From Actinomycetes bacterium (GTDB taxonomy: Bacteria > Actinomycetota > Acidimicrobiia > Acidimicrobiales > RAAP-2): 34,115 nt of DNA. Location: NCBI GenBank assembly GCA_021815645.1, contig JAKBAB010000014.1, forward strand, positions 1 to 34,115, in the 5' to 3' direction. Below, one piece after another: positions 17,124 to 27,277 of the stretch. The translations under genes and the position numbers were made by a program. The notes below the pieces were generated by a model that made no database searches, was not told the DNA's origin, and saw only the letters and a list, made by a program, of their open reading frames with translations. Each line of letters starts with the position of its first letter. Position 1 is the stretch's first letter.

Positions 17124-17199
17124 CGGCGGTAAATCTCGGTCGCACCGCCCACTCGTTGGCTCTCGAGCCTGAGCGAGTGACGGTAGCCTTGATGGACTG

Positions 17200-20100
17200 A
17201 TGGACTCTCGAGCTCCGGCCGTTGTGGCCGTCATCGTCACCACTGGTTCGGGCCCCGGCCTCGAGGCCGCCGTGGCTTCCCTGGTCGCCCAGGACTACCC
17301 CGAACTGAGTGTGCTCGTGGTCGCCAATGGCGACGGCGAAGGAGTGTCCGAGCGGGTCGGTGCCGTCGCTCCGGGCGTCTACGTGCGACTGCTCGAGGAG
17401 AACCGCGGGTTCGGGGCCGCGTGTAACGAGGCGGCGTTCATGGTCGAGGGTTCGGCCTTTCTGCTCTTTTGTCACGACGACGTTCTGCTCGAGCCCGACG
17501 CGGTTCAGTCCATGGTCGAGTCCGCCTTTCGCACGAACGCCGGCGTCGTGACGCCGAAGTACGTCGCGTACAACGACCCGCTGGTCCTTTTGCACGTCGG
17601 TCAAACCAGTGATCGGTTCGGCGTCGTACGGGAACGAATTGACGCCGGCGAGATCGACCACGGACAACAAGACCTCGAACGAGATGTTTTTGTCGCCCCC
17701 GGGGGTGTCACCCTCGTGCGTACCGACCTCTTCACGACGTTGCGCGGTTTTGATCCGACCATCACGCTCCTGGGCGAGGATCTGGACCTGTGTTGGCGAG
17801 CCCAGGTGGCCGGAGCGCGCATCGTCGTCGCTCCGCGAGCGAAGGTCGCTCACCGAGAGACGATCGCCACCGGCGAACGACCGGCCACCGCGTTAGGGAC
17901 CCGACAGGCCTCCCACGAAGACTTACGGCGCCGGCACCGACTGCTGGTCGTGGCCACCGGCTGGGAGGGTCGCACCACCGTGGTGACGCTCGCGCTACTG
18001 GCCGTCCTCGACCTGGCCGAAGTCGCCGTCGCGCTCGTGGGTCGAGACTTCGATCGCGCCGGCGCCATTGGGAACTCCTGGCGCTGGCTCTTCGTACAGC
18101 GTCGGCGGGTCCGCCAGCGCCGTCGCCATTTGCGCACCTTGCGCGTGCTGTCCGACGAAGAGCTCAAACGTCTCCAGTTGGGTGGCGCGATTCGTCTCAA
18201 GCACTTTTTCGTTACCGTGGCGCGCGAGGGGCTAGACCGGGCGCGCGGGGTCTTGCCCCCAGCGCCGGTCGTCAGCGCCTTCGACGATCCGGCCGAGGCC
18301 GGGGTCGGTTTCGCCGCCGCGTTCTCCGAAAACGAGGAGTTCGATGATCTCGCGGCCAGCGAACTTTTGGAGTTGCGCGCCCGACCGACTCGCTTCTTGA
18401 CCTCTTTTCGATCTCAGGCCGTCGTCGTGGCGCTCGCCGCCGCGCTTTGGCTCATCGGCTCGCGCAATCTCGTAACGACTCACTTGCCCCTGGTGGGTCG
18501 CCTCGCGCCGCTCGACTCGTGGTGGTCAATGTGGCGACATTTCTTCGCCTCGTGGTCGTCCAACGGTGTGGGCACCGGCACCCCCGCCATGCCCGGGTAC
18601 GGGGTGCTGGCTTTCGCCGGGACCTTCGTATTGGGGCGCATGGGAGTTCTGCCCCGCCTAGCGCTGATCGCCGCCGTGCCACTCGGAGCGGTGGGGGTCG
18701 GACGGTTCCTCAAGAACCGAGTCTCTTCGCGGGCCCGACTCGTGGGCGCACTCGCGTACGCGGCGGCGCCCGTGGGCGCCAACATGATCAGCCAGGGCCG
18801 CGTTGACGTGCTCGTCGTCGTAGCGGCGCTACCTTTCGTCACGCGACGCATCTTTGAGATCATGGACGTGCCGGGGTTTCGCCTTCGTCCTTACGACGAA
18901 CCGCGACCCTTCGGGCACCGGGGGTGGCGTTGGACTGAGGCCGGTCAGCGAATGGAGCTCATAATGCTCATCGCCGTCGTCAGCGCTCTCGCCCCGGCGA
19001 TGATCGTCGCCGTCGCGCTCATCGTGGTGGGCGTCGCCGTCGCGCGTCGGATCGAGCCCGACGCCGACGGGGAGTTTCACGGATCAATGCGATTTCTCGG
19101 GTCGCTGATCTTCAACGTCGCCATCTTTCTACTGCCCACCACCGTCGACCTCATATTCGCCGGTCGGGGGGCGCTAGGCATCTTCGGTCTAGCGCGCGGT
19201 CCCTGGTCCGTCCCGGGATTTTCGTTGTTGTTGCGCGGCGTCGACGGCACCTTCGGAATGTCGTGGTGGGGCTGGCTGCTCCCGGCGGCGGCGGCACTGG
19301 GGCTCGTGCTCTGTAAAGGGGAGCGTCGAGCCTTGGCGAGTAAATTGGTCACGATCGCCGTGTTGACGTTGGTCGTGAGCGACCTCGCCGGTCGACACTG
19401 GATGGGGTCCTTCGCGCCCAACCTAGACGTCCTGCTCGCCCTATACGCGCTGACTTTGGCCGGATTGGTCGGTCTCGGGGTGGCCGCGCTCGAACACGAC
19501 GTGCGCGACGCCGGCTTCGGGTGGCGTCAAGTGGCCGCCGTGGTGGTAGTCGCGACTCTCTCGTTGGCTTCGTTACCATTTCTCCTGAGTCTGGCCGGGG
19601 GACGGTTTGATCTGCCCACCACTTCGGTGGCCGAATCTCTCAGCGCTCTCGCCCCCTCGAGCGCCGGGGGATTTCGGGTGCTTTGGTTGGGTGACCCGAG
19701 CGTGGTCCCGGTGTCGGGCTGGTCGGTAGCGCCCGGCCTGGAGGCGGCGACGTCGACGAACGGTCTGCCCGGGGGGGCCACGCTTTTTTCTCCGCCGAAC
19801 TCGGGTACGTTCGAAGTCGTGATTGCGGCCATTCAGGCCGCTCTCGACGGCCGTACGGTTCGGCTCGGTCAACTCCTAGCGCCGGCGGGAATCTCCACCA
19901 TCGTCGTGATGAACGCGGCCGCCCCCGAACTCGCGGGTGTGCAGCACGTGCCCTTTCGACCCGTGCCCGATGTGCTCTTAAGTGCCCTCAAGAATCAGAG
20001 CGACTTGGCGCTCGCCCTCGATACGCCCTCGGTGGAGGTGTACTCGAACTCACTCTTCCACGGAATTTTCGCTCAGTCGACGCCCGGATCTAATTCGTTA

Positions 20101-20592
20101 AGTCCCGTCTTCAGCTCGAGCTCCGCGTCGGGTCGGGTGAATGGGGGATCGACGGTCGTCGCTGGACTAGCTCCGGCCGACGCATTCGCGCTCAACGTCG
20201 CAGGGCACCCCGCGCCGCGCAACGTCTTCGGGGGTTGGACCCCTTACTACAGCGTCGCGAGTACCACGGCGTCGCCACGGGCCGAAATTGTCCTGCACCA
20301 GTTTCCCTTCAACGGTCTCGTCGCTCTCTTTACGTTAGGCATGTGGTCCATTGTCTGGCTCGGTTTCGGTTGGATTCAACGACTCGAATGGCTATTCACC
20401 GGGCGGCCCCGGCGCGCCGCGCCGGTTCGCGGCGCCGTGTCGAAGGGACCTCGTCACGAGGCCGAACACGTGGCGACGCGCCAAACCTCGTCCCATCACT
20501 CACCGCGTCACGCGGCGGGACGGGGCGAAGGTGCGCAGGGCCCAAGACCGATCGCCCCCCAAAAGATAGAAGAGGACGATGGCTCGCCGTAA
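17200..20592 (+). CDS. Giant GT2 glycosyltransferase fused to a multi-spanning membrane domain
   Basis: An 1130-residue fusion. Residues ~7-240 are a GT2 domain: VAVIVTTGSG, the rhamnosyl/galactofuranosyl-type ENRGFGAACNEA (67-78), HDD (92-94) as metal site, and LLGEDLDLCWRAQVAG near 193. A hydrophobic helix follows at ~262-282, a basic linker, then from ~405 on about ten or more transmembrane segments. A large extracytoplasmic region spans roughly 790-1030, with a last helix near 1040-1060 and a basic, His/Arg-rich tail. It presumably adds a sugar to a lipid-linked glycan and moves or extends it across the membrane; this is inference. Similar fusions sit beside DUF5719 genes in actinobacterial manB/cofD regions. 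It overlaps the next gene by 14 bases. Confidence 0.85.
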   Translation: MDSRAPAVVAVIVTTGSGPGLEAAVASLVAQDYPELSVLVVANGDGEGVSERVGAVAPGVYVRLLEENRGFGAACNEAAFMVEGSAFLLFCHDDVLLEPDAVQSMVESAFRTNAGVVTPKYVAYNDPLVLLHVGQTSDRFGVVRERIDAGEIDHGQQDLERDVFVAPGGVTLVRTDLFTTLRGFDPTITLLGEDLDLCWRAQVAGARIVVAPRAKVAHRETIATGERPATALGTRQASHEDLRRRHRLLVVATGWEGRTTVVTLALLAVLDLAEVAVALVGRDFDRAGAIGNSWRWLFVQRRRVRQRRRHLRTLRVLSDEELKRLQLGGAIRLKHFFVTVAREGLDRARGVLPPAPVVSAFDDPAEAGVGFAAAFSENEEFDDLAASELLELRARPTRFLTSFRSQAVVVALAAALWLIGSRNLVTTHLPLVGRLAPLDSWWSMWRHFFASWSSNGVGTGTPAMPGYGVLAFAGTFVLGRMGVLPRLALIAAVPLGAVGVGRFLKNRVSSRARLVGALAYAAAPVGANMISQGRVDVLVVVAALPFVTRRIFEIMDVPGFRLRPYDEPRPFGHRGWRWTEAGQRMELIMLIAVVSALAPAMIVAVALIVVGVAVARRIEPDADGEFHGSMRFLGSLIFNVAIFLLPTTVDLIFAGRGALGIFGLARGPWSVPGFSLLLRGVDGTFGMSWWGWLLPAAAALGLVLCKGERRALASKLVTIAVLTLVVSDLAGRHWMGSFAPNLDVLLALYALTLAGLVGLGVAALEHDVRDAGFGWRQVAAVVVVATLSLASLPFLLSLAGGRFDLPTTSVAESLSALAPSSAGGFRVLWLGDPSVVPVSGWSVAPGLEAATSTNGLPGGATLFSPPNSGTFEVVIAAIQAALDGRTVRLGQLLAPAGISTIVVMNAAAPELAGVQHVPFRPVPDVLLSALKNQSDLALALDTPSVEVYSNSLFHGIFAQSTPGSNSLSPVFSSSSASGRVNGGSTVVAGLAPADAFALNVAGHPAPRNVFGGWTPYYSVASTTASPRAEIVLHQFPFNGLVALFTLGMWSIVWLGFGWIQRLEWLFTGRPRRAAPVRGAVSKGPRHEAEHVATRQTSSHHSPRHAAGRGEGAQGPRPIAPQKIEEDDGSP

Positions 20593-21943
20593 GAAGCGTT
20601 CGGCGCTGCTGGCCCTCGCGGCCCTGGTCCTCGCCCTCACGGGCGTCGTGACGACTCTCGAACGCCCCGTTAACCCTTCTGACTTACCCAGTGGGTTGGC
20701 GGTGCTCATGAACGCGGAGTCGACGGCGCTCTACTGCACGGGACTCACCAGCGGTAGTGGTTCGCCCGGTCGAGTCGTCTTCTACAACACCGCCGGGTCC
20801 AGTCGCTCGCTTAGCGTGAACGTCGTTTCGGCCAGTGGACAGGTCTACGCGAAGACCGTAGAGCTGGCCGCGCGCACTTCGCAGTTCCTCGTACCGAGCC
20901 AGGACGTTAAGGGATCGAACTTCGCGGTCGCGGTTCAAATTAGCGGTGGCGGCGTGGTCGCCGAAGAGGTATCGGGCACCGGGCGGGCCGACGTGCCGTG
21001 CTCGTCGCAGGGTGTCACGTCTTGGTACGGCGGGGGCTTCGACACGTTGGTGGGCTCGAGTGCGTGGTTGAGCGTCTATAACCCCACCGCGACTGCCGCC
21101 GTTTTTAACACGTCACTATTCTCCGCGGCGGGACTCACCCAGCCCCAGTCGCTCCAGGGGTACTCCGTGCCGGCCCACTCAGTCACCGAAATCAGTCTGG
21201 CTCGCTCGGTCGTCAACACGTCGAACGTGGGTGTCGCCGTTACGGTGTCGCGCGGTTCTCTCGTGATAGTGGGCGTTCAGGACTCTCGTGGCACTATTTC
21301 GTTCGACCAGGGCGCGCGGGCCGCGGCCACCGAGAGTTGGTTCTCCGACGTGACTACCGCCGCTTCGGCGCTCGCTCAGATTCGCGTCACTAACCCCAAC
21401 GACGTTCCCACGTCCGTGACCGTTTCACTGACGCTCGGCCATTACGCGATCCCCGCCCAAACGATCAACGTGAACGCGTACTCGACGGGACTCGTTAGCG
21501 TGACGCCTAACCCGGCCATACCGGCCGCCGGTTACGCAGCCGTGACGGTCGCCTCGCGCGAGCCGGTCGTGTCCACTTTGGCGACGGGCGTCGCACCGAC
21601 GATTGAACTGATCTCCTACGAAGCGCCGGCGACCGCGTTCCTCATCCGCAATTTTACGGGCCGGGGTTTCGACGCGGCGAGCGTGACGAACACTACCTCG
21701 GGCACGATAACGGTTTCGGTGACGTCGCTCACCGACGGCGCGCCTCACTCCTCCACGGTCGTCGGTGACGTGAAGGTGGCGGCGAGGGGCACTCTCGATT
21801 TGGCTAGCGTGGTCCCGTCTCTGCGTCGTGCGACGAACGAAACCTACATCGTCGCGTCGTCGCGCGAGGACATGGTCGTGTCGCTCACGCTACCGAGTCA
21901 CCCCGCCGGAGTCGACGTGATGGCGCCCCTAGACGGCCGGTAG
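20579..21943 (+). CDS. DUF5719-like secreted or anchored protein
   Basis: A 454-residue protein with an Arg/Lys start and one hydrophobic segment (~8-25), so exported or membrane-anchored. The remainder is beta-rich, with repeated Ser/Thr/Val segments such as GRVVFYNTAGSSRSLSVNVV, WLSVYNPTATAAVFNTSLF and IRVTNPNDVPTSVTVSL, reading like three or four Ig-like or beta-sandwich units. This pattern and the position right after the GT2-membrane fusion match DUF5719 proteins of Actinobacteria, whose function is unknown. Two early cysteines (YCTGL and VPCSSQG) could form a disulphide. The start lies 14 bases inside the upstream gene, so expression should be coupled. The 3' end overlaps ftsH on the opposite strand by 15 bases. 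Confidence 0.75.
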   Translation: MARRKKRSALLALAALVLALTGVVTTLERPVNPSDLPSGLAVLMNAESTALYCTGLTSGSGSPGRVVFYNTAGSSRSLSVNVVSASGQVYAKTVELAARTSQFLVPSQDVKGSNFAVAVQISGGGVVAEEVSGTGRADVPCSSQGVTSWYGGGFDTLVGSSAWLSVYNPTATAAVFNTSLFSAAGLTQPQSLQGYSVPAHSVTEISLARSVVNTSNVGVAVTVSRGSLVIVGVQDSRGTISFDQGARAAATESWFSDVTTAASALAQIRVTNPNDVPTSVTVSLTLGHYAIPAQTINVNAYSTGLVSVTPNPAIPAAGYAAVTVASREPVVSTLATGVAPTIELISYEAPATAFLIRNFTGRGFDAASVTNTTSGTITVSVTSLTDGAPHSSTVVGDVKVAARGTLDLASVVPSLRRATNETYIVASSREDMVVSLTLPSHPAGVDVMAPLDGR

Positions 21944-23959
21944 TGAGGGTGGCTGCCAGGTCGTGGCCGCCGGAACCGGTTCGAGCGGCGCGCTCGGCGG
22001 CGCGGCGGGATTCACTGGCGCCGCCGGTGCGGTGCGACCCGCGCGGTCGTATCCGCTGAGGGCGCTGACGGTTTTGGTTCCCTCGGGGTGCAGAGGTTCG
22101 CCGTTGGCTTCGTCGATGAGTCGGGCCGCAGCGGCGCCGTCGAGAGTTTCGCTCTCTAAGAGCGCTCGGGTGAGCGACTCCAGGCCACGGCGGTGAAGAG
22201 TGAGGACTTCAATGGCGCGAGACTCCTGTTCGCGCAGAATTCTTTCTACCTCATCGTCGATGACCTTGGAAGTGTGGTCGGAGTAGTCGCGGGTGTGCAT
22301 CAGGTCCTCGCCCAGGAAGACCTGATTATTCGAACCCCACGCCATGGGCCCGATCTCTTTGGACATGCCCCACTCGCGCACCATTCTTCGAGCCAGTTCC
22401 GTGTTGCGCTGGAGGTCGTCGGCGGCGCCGGTGGAGAGGTCGCCGTAGACCAGTAATTCGGCCACGCGTCCACCCATCCTCATGCACAGGGAGTCTTCGA
22501 GGTGTTGGCGCGACATGATGTGGCGATCCTCCTCGGGCAGCGTCATCGTCACCCCGAGGGCCATACCGCGTGGAATGATCGTGATCTTGTGCAAGGGATC
22601 GGTCTTATCGAGGACGTACGCGAGCAGAGCGTGTCCGCTTTCGTGAAAGGCGATGCGCTCGCGCTCGTCGTCTTGGAGAACCATGGTGTCTCGCTCTTGA
22701 CCCATGAGTACGCGGTCGCGCGACGATTCGAAGTCTTGCATGTCGATGGTGGTGGAGTTTCGCCGCACCGCGTGTAGGGCCGCCTCGTTGACCAAGTTGG
22801 CGAGGTCGGCGCCGCTCATGCCGGGGGTGCCGCGGGCCACGATCGCTAGATCGACCGAAGCGTCGAGGGGTTTTCCCTTGGAGTGCACTTCGAGGATGGG
22901 GAGTCGCTCCTCGAGGTCGGGTAGGGGAACGACAATTTCGCGGTCGAAGCGGCCCGGGCGAAGCAGTGCGGGGTCTAATACGTCCGGTCGGTTGGTCGCG
23001 GCGATTACCACGATTCCTTCGGTCGGTTCGAAGCCGTCCATTTCGCTCAACATCTGATTCAGTGTCTGTTCGCGTTCGTCGTGACCGCCACCGAGTCCGG
23101 CGCCTCGCTTGCGACCGATGGAGTCGATTTCGTCGACGAAGACGATCGCCGGCGCCTGTTTGCGTGCGGTGGCGAAGAGGTCGCGCACTCGACTGGCGCC
23201 CACGCCGACGAACATCTCCATGAAGTCAGAGCCGGACACCGAAAAGAAGGGAACACCGGCCTCGCCGGCAACGGCGCGAGCCAGCATCGTCTTTCCGGTA
23301 CCGGGGGGACCCACTAGCAAAATGCCCTTGGGAATCGTTGCGCCAATGTTTTTGTAGCGAAGGGGGCTCTTGAGAAATTCGACCACCTCGGAGATCTCTT
23401 GCTTTACTCCGAGGTAACCCGCGACGTCGGCGAACGTCGTGCGCGGGCGGTCCTCGTTGAACTGTTTGGCGCGCGACCTGCCGACGGACATCATTCCGTT
23501 CATCTGTCCGCGCGCCTGGCGGCTCGCGTAGATCATGAAGGCCGCGAAGATCAAAATCCATATGAGGTAGGGCAGTAGCAGCGAGGCGAGACTGGAGGGA
23601 TTGGCGAACGTGACGGTGGCGTTGTGGGCGCGCAGATTGTCTATCTCGTTGTTGAGCGCCGGGCTCGGGCCGTTGGTGGTGTAGTTCTCGCCGTTACTCA
23701 ACTGGCCAGTGATGATGCCGTTGGAGTTGTTGATAGCGGCCGAAACTACTTGACCGCCGCGCGCGTCTCGCATCAGCGCGGAGTACGTAACGGTCTTGAC
23801 GTTTTTAGAGGAGAAGAGCGAGGGAATGATCAATATGCCCAAGACGAACGCGACTATGGCGATGGTCACGATACGACGTCGCGCTTGGGGCGCGAGCGGT
23901 CGCTCACCGCCCGGGAGAAACTTCTTGATGCCGTTGGGTTGGTTAGGGGTGTCGGCCAC
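21929..23959 (-). CDS. ftsH: ATP-dependent zinc metalloprotease FtsH
   Basis: A 676-residue membrane-bound AAA+ protease that degrades misfolded and selected membrane or cytoplasmic proteins. Order: short N-terminus, transmembrane helix ~29-48, extracytoplasmic domain with many Asn, second helix ~126-144. The AAA module follows, with Walker A GPPGTGKT at 217-224, pore loop FVG at 250-252, Walker B IVFVDEID at 272-279 and second region of homology NRPDVLDP...RPGRFDR at 323-340. The peptidase has HESGH at 439-443 and the third zinc ligand probably D515. Serine replaces the usual alanine of HEAGH. The C-terminal tail is Pro/Ala-rich, as in other actinobacterial FtsH. The GTG start follows a TAGATT box by six bases. 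Confidence 0.98.
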   Translation of the reverse strand: MADTPNQPNGIKKFLPGGERPLAPQARRRIVTIAIVAFVLGILIIPSLFSSKNVKTVTYSALMRDARGGQVVSAAINNSNGIITGQLSNGENYTTNGPSPALNNEIDNLRAHNATVTFANPSSLASLLLPYLIWILIFAAFMIYASRQARGQMNGMMSVGRSRAKQFNEDRPRTTFADVAGYLGVKQEISEVVEFLKSPLRYKNIGATIPKGILLVGPPGTGKTMLARAVAGEAGVPFFSVSGSDFMEMFVGVGASRVRDLFATARKQAPAIVFVDEIDSIGRKRGAGLGGGHDEREQTLNQMLSEMDGFEPTEGIVVIAATNRPDVLDPALLRPGRFDREIVVPLPDLEERLPILEVHSKGKPLDASVDLAIVARGTPGMSGADLANLVNEAALHAVRRNSTTIDMQDFESSRDRVLMGQERDTMVLQDDERERIAFHESGHALLAYVLDKTDPLHKITIIPRGMALGVTMTLPEEDRHIMSRQHLEDSLCMRMGGRVAELLVYGDLSTGAADDLQRNTELARRMVREWGMSKEIGPMAWGSNNQVFLGEDLMHTRDYSDHTSKVIDDEVERILREQESRAIEVLTLHRRGLESLTRALLESETLDGAAAARLIDEANGEPLHPEGTKTVSALSGYDRAGRTAPAAPVNPAAPPSAPLEPVPAATTWQPPSLPAV

Positions 23960-23965
23960 CTCTCT

Positions 23966-23993
23966 AATCTAGAGGTGAACCGTCACCGGTCAG
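23966..23993 (-). promoter_or_regulatory. Candidate leaderless promoter of ftsH
   Basis: On the minus strand: CTGACC (23993-23988) as -35, a 16-base spacer, TAGATT (23971-23966) as -10, six bases, then GTG at 23959. Transcription would start at the start codon. This is the best-formed promoter in the window because both boxes are present. The 73-base gap to the CPBP gene holds nothing else clear. Confidence 0.5.
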
Positions 23994-24032
23994 TTCGTCC
24001 TGTGCATAACGTCGAGAGGAGAGCGTAAGCCC

Positions 24033-24782
24033 TTGAGTTCCCCCGACGTCTCGCCGTTAACGAATCGTCCGCGCGCCGTCGCTATCGTGATCGCGGGATT
24101 TATCGGATTCTTAGCCGGACAGGTGCTCGCGCTCTTGCTCATCGCCCTCGGCGCCGCGTTAGCGCACTACCCCGGCGGACTCGGCGCGATTGGTCGCTCC
24201 CTCGCGCCACCGTGGTGGGCGAACGCCATGGGTCTAGTGGGGGTGTGGTGTGGATTCGCGGCCGCTATTTTCTACGCGTACCGTGAGGGCCGCCTGTCGC
24301 CGTGGCCGCACCAGTGGCGACCCCGGCGCAGTGACGTCGGCTACGTGGTACTCGGGGTCGCCGCGCAGTTCGTCATAGACGCCGCTTACGCGCCTTTTCA
24401 CTTCAAGAGTCTCTCGCGGCCCGTCAATCACCTCTTCCAGTCAGCGCACGGATTGGGCTTTGCCCTAGTCGCCCTACTGACGACGTTCGTCGCACCGTTC
24501 TTCGAGGAGTGGCTCTTTCGCGGCGTCATTTTTCGCGCCGTGGCCGAAGGCACGCCGGGATCGCGCCGTCGCGCCGTCGCGCTGGCGGTCGTGGCGAGCG
24601 CCGCGTTATTCGCCCTGGCGCACGGAGAGCCGCTGCAGTTCTTCGGCCTGTTCGCACTGGGCGCACTCTTGGCTCTCGTAGCGTGGCGGACTCGACGGCT
24701 GGTGCCGAGCTACCTCGCCCACGCGTCGTTTAACGCCGTGGCCCTCGTGGCCGTTGTGGCTCAGCGAGCGAGCCACTCGTGA
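24033..24782 (+). CDS. CPBP family intramembrane metalloprotease (CAAX-protease-like)
   Basis: A 249-residue multi-pass membrane protein of the Abi/CPBP (Rce1-like) family. Catalytic motifs: EEWLFRG with E158, E159 and R163; H197 in FALAHGEP; and H230 and N234 in HASFNA. These are the conserved glutamates, histidines and asparagine of the family. Hydrophobic helices are near 15-45, 62-82, 103-120, 142-158, 180-197 and 203-218. Bacterial members are linked to protein processing or bacteriocin immunity; the substrate here is unknown. TTG start, with AGGAGA ending about ten bases upstream. The next gene begins with a GTGA overlap at its stop, so the protease and the large membrane protein are co-translated. 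Confidence 0.87.
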   Translation: MSSPDVSPLTNRPRAVAIVIAGFIGFLAGQVLALLLIALGAALAHYPGGLGAIGRSLAPPWWANAMGLVGVWCGFAAAIFYAYREGRLSPWPHQWRPRRSDVGYVVLGVAAQFVIDAAYAPFHFKSLSRPVNHLFQSAHGLGFALVALLTTFVAPFFEEWLFRGVIFRAVAEGTPGSRRRAVALAVVASAALFALAHGEPLQFFGLFALGALLALVAWRTRRLVPSYLAHASFNAVALVAVVAQRASHS

Positions 24783-27277
24783 GGGGCCGCCGGTGGGTGA
24801 CACCGCTCGGCGTCGTGGACTTTTTCGTGGTGCTCGCCGTCATCTACGTCACGGTGTCGTCACTGCACCCTTCGCTGCTCGTGTCGGGCACGACCCTCAC
24901 CGGGGGTGACACGGGATCGCACCTCGCGTTGCCGGCGTACCTTCGAACGACGGGCAACCTCCTTAACTTGACGCCGTGGTACCCGGGGTGGTTGGCCGGC
25001 ATACCGGCCTACACCTACTACTTCGTGCTACCGGACTTTCTGGCGACTTTGGCCAGTTACGTTGTGAGTTTTGCGGTCGCCTTCAAACTCGCGACGATCC
25101 TCGGTTCGGTGCTGATGCCGGTGTGCGCTTACGCGATGGGCCGCCTCTTTCGCGCACCGCGGCCCATTCCGGCGGCGCTGGCGTTGGCGACCTTGCCGTT
25201 TCTTTTTGACGCTTCCTTCACGATTGTCGGGGGAAACCTCTTCTCCTCCATGGCTGGCGAGTACTCATTCGCGCTCTCCCTCGCGCTCGCGATGGTGACA
25301 CTCGGGCTCTTCGACCGCGGCCTACGTAGCGGGCGCGGCTACTGGCTCGCGGCGCTCGCCCTGAGCGCCACCCTCGCGGCCCACGTACTGCCGTGGCTGT
25401 TCACCTTGGGGGCGGTGGCGATTCTCGTCGTCTTTGAGCTGCTGAGGCGACGTGGTCACGGCGACCCCCGAGACCGAGTCTCGGTCCGCGGCGACTACGC
25501 GCGACCCGTGCGCTTCGCCGTGGGCGCCGGGCTGATCTCCTTCGGACTATCGGCCTGGTGGCTACTGCCTTTCGTAACGACGCAGTCGCTCACGGACTCC
25601 CTCGGCTACACCAACGACAACGTGTCCAGTCCTCACGTGGTGCTCACGACGCTCGGCTGGTTCAACGCGACCGGTGGCGCCGGGGGCGATCGATGGGTCA
25701 TGGTGCTCGCCGCCTGGGCCGTCGTCGTCGCCCTAGTGGTGCGCGACCGGCTCGGCATGATCCTCTCAGCGCTCGTGGGGGCGTCGCTGCTCGCTTACCT
25801 GCTCGACCCCCAGAGCGTAATTTGGAACGAGCGGCTCGTCCCATTCTGGTTTCTCACCTCTCACCTCCTCGCGGGGTGGCTCGTCGGCTACGGCGCGTGG
25901 CGCTGGGTGGGACGTAGAGCGCGTCGCGGCCGCGACGACGATCTAGCTTGGGAGGACGGCTCCGACGATGGAGACGACGCGGCGCTTTCGCGAGGTGACG
26001 CGAGTCGAGCGCGCGCCAGTGTGGGTGGGGCCCCGGCGCTGTCGTCGTCGGGGCTAGTCACGGGGGCGGCGCAGTCGCGTGACGGGCACCTGGAATCTCG
26101 CAGCGACGACCACGCGGCCACCGAGCGCGACCACGGTGACGTTGATGGCGCCGCGGGCCAACGCCGTGAAGGACGCACGTTGCGCGCGACACTCGTAGTG
26201 GCCCTTTTGGGATTCGCCTCTACGGTCCCGGGTCTCATTACGCCTTGGGCGAACGCGCTGCACCTGTCGACGACCGGTAACCAGGTGACCAGCTGGGCGC
26301 AGTGGAACTACTCGGGCTACCAGGCCAAGGCGGCCTGGCCGGAGTACCACGGCCTCATGGAGACCATGTCTCGACTCGGGCGACGCTACGGGTGTGGGCG
26401 AGCGATGTGGGAGTACAGCGCCACCGAGAACCGATTCGGCACCCCCGAAGCCCTGATGCTGTTGCCCTACTGGACGAACAACTGCATCGACTCCATGGAG
26501 GGGTTGCTCATGGAGTCTTCGCCCACGACGCCGTATCACTACCTCGACCAGAGCGAGTTAAGCGTCGCGCCCAGCAACCCCCAAGTCGGACTGCGCTACG
26601 GTCCGCTCGACGTCGCGCTCGGGGTGCGCCACCTCCAGATGCTCGGGGTCAAGTACTTCATGGCGTTTTCGCCGGCGGTCGTAACCCAAGCAAACGCCGA
26701 CCCCGAGCTGCAACTCGTCGCGTCCACTAGGGCGTGGCCGTCCCCCGGGGTACGGTGGCGTATCTACCTCATTCACCACAGCCCAATGGTTCAGGCCCTC
26801 GCTCACGAACCTAACGTGGTGGCCAACGTGTCCAGCGGGTCGACTTGGCTCGCGGCTAATCAGACGTGGTGGCTCGACCCCGCGCTCCAACGCGTCTACG
26901 TCGCCGAGACCGGACCGCCGTCTTGGCCCCGGGCGACCTCCGTCTCCGCAATGCACGCGGGGGTGAAACTGCCCCCCGTTAAGGTCACCGCCGTTTCCAT
27001 CGGACTGCAGTCTCTCTCCTTTCACGTGTCGCGCCTCGCGGTCCCGATGCTGGTGAAGATCTCCTACTACCCCCGCTGGAGGGTGTCGGGCGCCGCGGGG
27101 CCCTACCGAGTTAGCCCCAACTTGATGGTCGTCGTACCGACCTCACACGAGGTCTCCCTCACCTACGCGACGACGCGAGCGACCTCGCTCGGTAGCGCGA
27201 CCACCGACGTAACGGTGCTCATGGGCTTCGCGGTGCTCTACGTCTTACTTCGCCGGCGGCGAAACCGCCCTCGTTAG
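24779..27277 (+). CDS. Large polytopic membrane protein, GT-C / PTPS-related-domain type
   Basis: An 832-residue membrane protein. Helices are dense over residues 10-375, then a hydrophilic, Asp/Arg-rich stretch at ~380-468 looks disordered. Another helix lies near 469-490, followed by a long extracytoplasmic region and a last helix at ~806-826 with a short basic tail. The early loop contains GGDTGSHL (42-49, D44), the acidic loop seen in GT-C glycosyltransferases and in membrane proteins with the 6-pyruvoyl-tetrahydropterin-synthase-related domain. A role in transferring sugars from lipid carriers outside the membrane is plausible given ManB next door, but unproven. The GTG start overlaps the CPBP stop by four bases; the manB start is 11 bases downstream. 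Confidence 0.65.
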   Translation: MRGRRWVTPLGVVDFFVVLAVIYVTVSSLHPSLLVSGTTLTGGDTGSHLALPAYLRTTGNLLNLTPWYPGWLAGIPAYTYYFVLPDFLATLASYVVSFAVAFKLATILGSVLMPVCAYAMGRLFRAPRPIPAALALATLPFLFDASFTIVGGNLFSSMAGEYSFALSLALAMVTLGLFDRGLRSGRGYWLAALALSATLAAHVLPWLFTLGAVAILVVFELLRRRGHGDPRDRVSVRGDYARPVRFAVGAGLISFGLSAWWLLPFVTTQSLTDSLGYTNDNVSSPHVVLTTLGWFNATGGAGGDRWVMVLAAWAVVVALVVRDRLGMILSALVGASLLAYLLDPQSVIWNERLVPFWFLTSHLLAGWLVGYGAWRWVGRRARRGRDDDLAWEDGSDDGDDAALSRGDASRARASVGGAPALSSSGLVTGAAQSRDGHLESRSDDHAATERDHGDVDGAAGQRREGRTLRATLVVALLGFASTVPGLITPWANALHLSTTGNQVTSWAQWNYSGYQAKAAWPEYHGLMETMSRLGRRYGCGRAMWEYSATENRFGTPEALMLLPYWTNNCIDSMEGLLMESSPTTPYHYLDQSELSVAPSNPQVGLRYGPLDVALGVRHLQMLGVKYFMAFSPAVVTQANADPELQLVASTRAWPSPGVRWRIYLIHHSPMVQALAHEPNVVANVSSGSTWLAANQTWWLDPALQRVYVAETGPPSWPRATSVSAMHAGVKLPPVKVTAVSIGLQSLSFHVSRLAVPMLVKISYYPRWRVSGAAGPYRVSPNLMVVVPTSHEVSLTYATTRATSLGSATTDVTVLMGFAVLYVLLRRRRNRPR

